Positions 62,140 through 64,000 of a DNA stretch of 64,000 nt are shown here, one piece after another. Positions within the stretch are counted from its first letter, which is position 1, and every line of letters starts with the position of its first letter. Under the pieces are notes generated by a model. That model did not search any database and was not told where the DNA came from. It saw nothing but the letters and a program-made list of their open reading frames with translations. The position numbers were made by a program, and so were the translations under genes. Source of the DNA: Diphasiastrum complanatum (taxonomy: Eukaryota; Streptophyta; Lycopodiopsida; Lycopodiales; Lycopodiaceae); assembly GCA_029204225.1 (NCBI GenBank), contig CM055096.1:69897444-69961443 (forward strand). Reading direction: 5' to 3'.

Positions 62140-64000
62140 GAAAGTTCCAAAGAGTTCTTCCATTTTGGCTTTTACTTGGTACTTGACATGTCTAATAGCA
62201 TTAGTGCAAGACGAAAAACAAGTGTACCAACAGCAAACTAGGAAGAACAGTTTAAGTTACTGCACAAAAAAGAAATGCAGAATTGCATATGAATAAGCCC
62301 ATATAAAAGGTGCACTTTAACATAGGATTCCAAGAACAATTAGAAAAGGAATGCTTTGTAACATGCCTAACCAGGGAAAGGCCATGGCAGGACCTACTTA
62401 TCGATTTCTTTTCTTCATAGACAAAAAATTTTCACTCACAAAATATTACTTAAAAAGACCTCCTGGCCAAATTCTCCAAGAACTAATAGAACAAGTAAAT
62501 TTTTTCCATGGGAATAGAACCCGGCACCCACCAGGCAGCAGAACAGAAAATTCTCTATCCCAGGATCCAAACAAAGTTCTATAGGACATATTTCCATACT
62601 TCTGATAGATAGTACCTACTTTACTGCCAATATATCATAGAACTTAAAAGAGCCACAATAGCCAGTCAAATTAAGGCTATTAATTTCTTCCAAATCCATT
62701 AGAAATCAAAAAATTGAACTTTAACTTGAAGCTCACTTCTGCAATAAACTGTTTGAAAAACACTGCGACTTGTACATCCTACTTTACAGCAGAACACAAA
62801 GTATTGTGGAAGACAATACAGGACAGCAAACTGAGGGTCGTGTAGCAATCTCCAACTACGATTATCGTATCAAAACCAATAGGCTGTGCATTAGATGAAT
62901 CACTGGGGGTCCACCACCCACAGGATGCAGTCAAGATGAGCCTTCTAAAAAGCACAAGCAACTCCAAAACCATAGAAATTTTGAATCACATGCAAGTAAC
63001 CTTACTTGTAGTATTCTGGGAACCCACCTAGAGTTCATTCCTGAAAGGTTCTTGATGAGGTGATCATGGGGTAGACATTATCATAGCACGAGTTCCTACG
63101 TACCACTGCAGGCTACGTTGGCCCCCTGGCCAAGGTCTTATCTTATCAGTTGAAATAGTACCGAAAATTCCATCTCAATAACCACAATGTAAAAGCTAAC
63201 ATTTGCAAGGTCCAAATAAATTAGGTCCCTGATTACCAATATAAAAGGCCCCACTAAACTTCCGTAACTCTCCCCTAATGACAAAACTAGTGTCCACAAT
63301 GTTTGTCAAACATAGAGATGTCAAGAAACTCGTAAGAAATGTACAAGTTGGTAAAGTTTCTGCAAACCATACATGCTGAAAAGGCTGCTGCAAAACATCG
63401 ATGATGTATGGAAGATCAAAAGCACACACGCTGAACAAGTAGCGATGAATGTATACGTGCAGAAATATAACGCAGAACATGCAAATGGAAGCCATCTAAC
63501 TTGACAACTATCTATTGAAGGGTGATACAAACATTCTGTCAAGACAGGGACATGCCAAGCATACCACCTTTCATGTATATGAGATTATTCATGGCTACCT
63601 AACTAGCGCCACAAAAATAAATGCCAATGGATCTTGTGAGTGACGTCAGACGAGGCAAATATTGTTTATCTCTTACATGCGAACGTATCAAACGAAAAAC
63701 ATAAAAAAATCATCTTACCCAGCAAGCATTCATATAATCTCATCCATACCCAAACTTAAGTTGGGATCTGGGTTGTCAGATTCTCTCCATAGACCCATTG
63801 CAGTGCCTGACTAAGAAGCCAATGGAAACCAACAACAACAAACTGAAGAAGACAATAAACTAAAATCGACATCAGCCTTTAGTTATAAAGATCTAAGCAA
63901 ATAGATAATATAGCGAAAGAGAAAAAACGTGAGGCAACTTAGCTCCCCACTATTTTGAATTCTACGATTGATCATCTTGAACAAGCCAAAAGCTGAATAC
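62140..64000. other. Mostly unassigned; possible minus-strand gene
   Basis: Minus frames at 63495-63196 (FVIRGELRKFSGAFYIGNQG near its end) and near 62860 have mildly coding-like composition, and TTTTTCTCTTTCGC-rich sequence lies near 63910. No domain was recognised and no splice chain could be built. Confidence 0.25.

Noticed and set aside
1-64000. tRNA, rRNA, CRISPR arrays and bacterial-type operons
   Set aside because: None were seen; direct repeats present are transposon ends, microsatellites or local duplications, and the gene structures are eukaryotic.

Overview
This is nuclear DNA from a land plant, probably one with a large, retroelement-bloated genome (a fern or other seed-free vascular plant, or a gymnosperm, would fit; the lineage cannot be fixed from the sequence). 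The evidence is AT-rich sequence, canonical GT-AG introns, a tRNA-Met primer binding site of the plant retrotransposon type, chromodomain Ty3/gypsy, Ty1/copia and hAT elements, and a plant-type AP-3 sigma gene whose introns reach about 13 kb. No rRNA, tRNA, CRISPR or bacterial operon structure was seen.

Host gene. The one host gene I can reconstruct is the sigma subunit of the AP-3 adaptor complex on the + strand, in six exons between 17443 and 48443. The first coding exon was not found. All splice sites are GT-AG and phases match across every junction. Three introns measure about 7.0, 10.2 and 13.1 kb and are filled with mobile elements; two others are about 0.14 and 0.24 kb. A second, weak candidate exon lies on the - strand near 61.82-61.96 kb.

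Layout. 1-17.4 kb: degraded repeats, including Ty1/copia pieces (2.8-4.85 kb), a truncated hAT-type MITE (7.4 kb), a TIR element enclosing a coding-like stretch (9.86-11.19 kb), and minus-strand gypsy relics (12.5-15.3 kb). 17.4-48.4 kb: the AP-3 sigma gene. Its introns hold at least five copies or fragments of one LINE family (18.8-21.1, 21.2-22.9, 28.4-30.5, 31.8-32.8 and 37.9-45.2 kb) plus a LINE-like 3' tail at 46.6-46.9 kb, an internally deleted second hAT family (25.6-27.4 kb), a 241-bp MITE (35.6 kb), two gypsy relics (33.4 and 36.7 kb) and a 4.8-kb gypsy element nested in a LINE (38.6-43.4 kb). 50.48-56.65 kb: a complete 6.17-kb hAT transposon with a perfect 8-bp target duplication. 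60.74-61.09 kb: a complete 349-bp MITE. The rest is unassigned AT-rich sequence.

How the parts relate. The LINE copies share an RRM-like ORF1, an APE endonuclease plus reverse transcriptase ORF2, and in three places a 3' tail made of a small hairpin, a TTWATAAAGC-like box and (TC)n. Three copies also begin directly beside a (TC)n tract, which suggests insertion into TC microsatellites. Two copies carry ORF1 and the tail but no ORF2. The MITEs and the 6.17-kb hAT share the terminal CATAG and 8-bp duplications, so a related transposase may mobilise the MITEs. Most element genes are broken by stops and frameshifts; the AP-3 sigma exons are intact.
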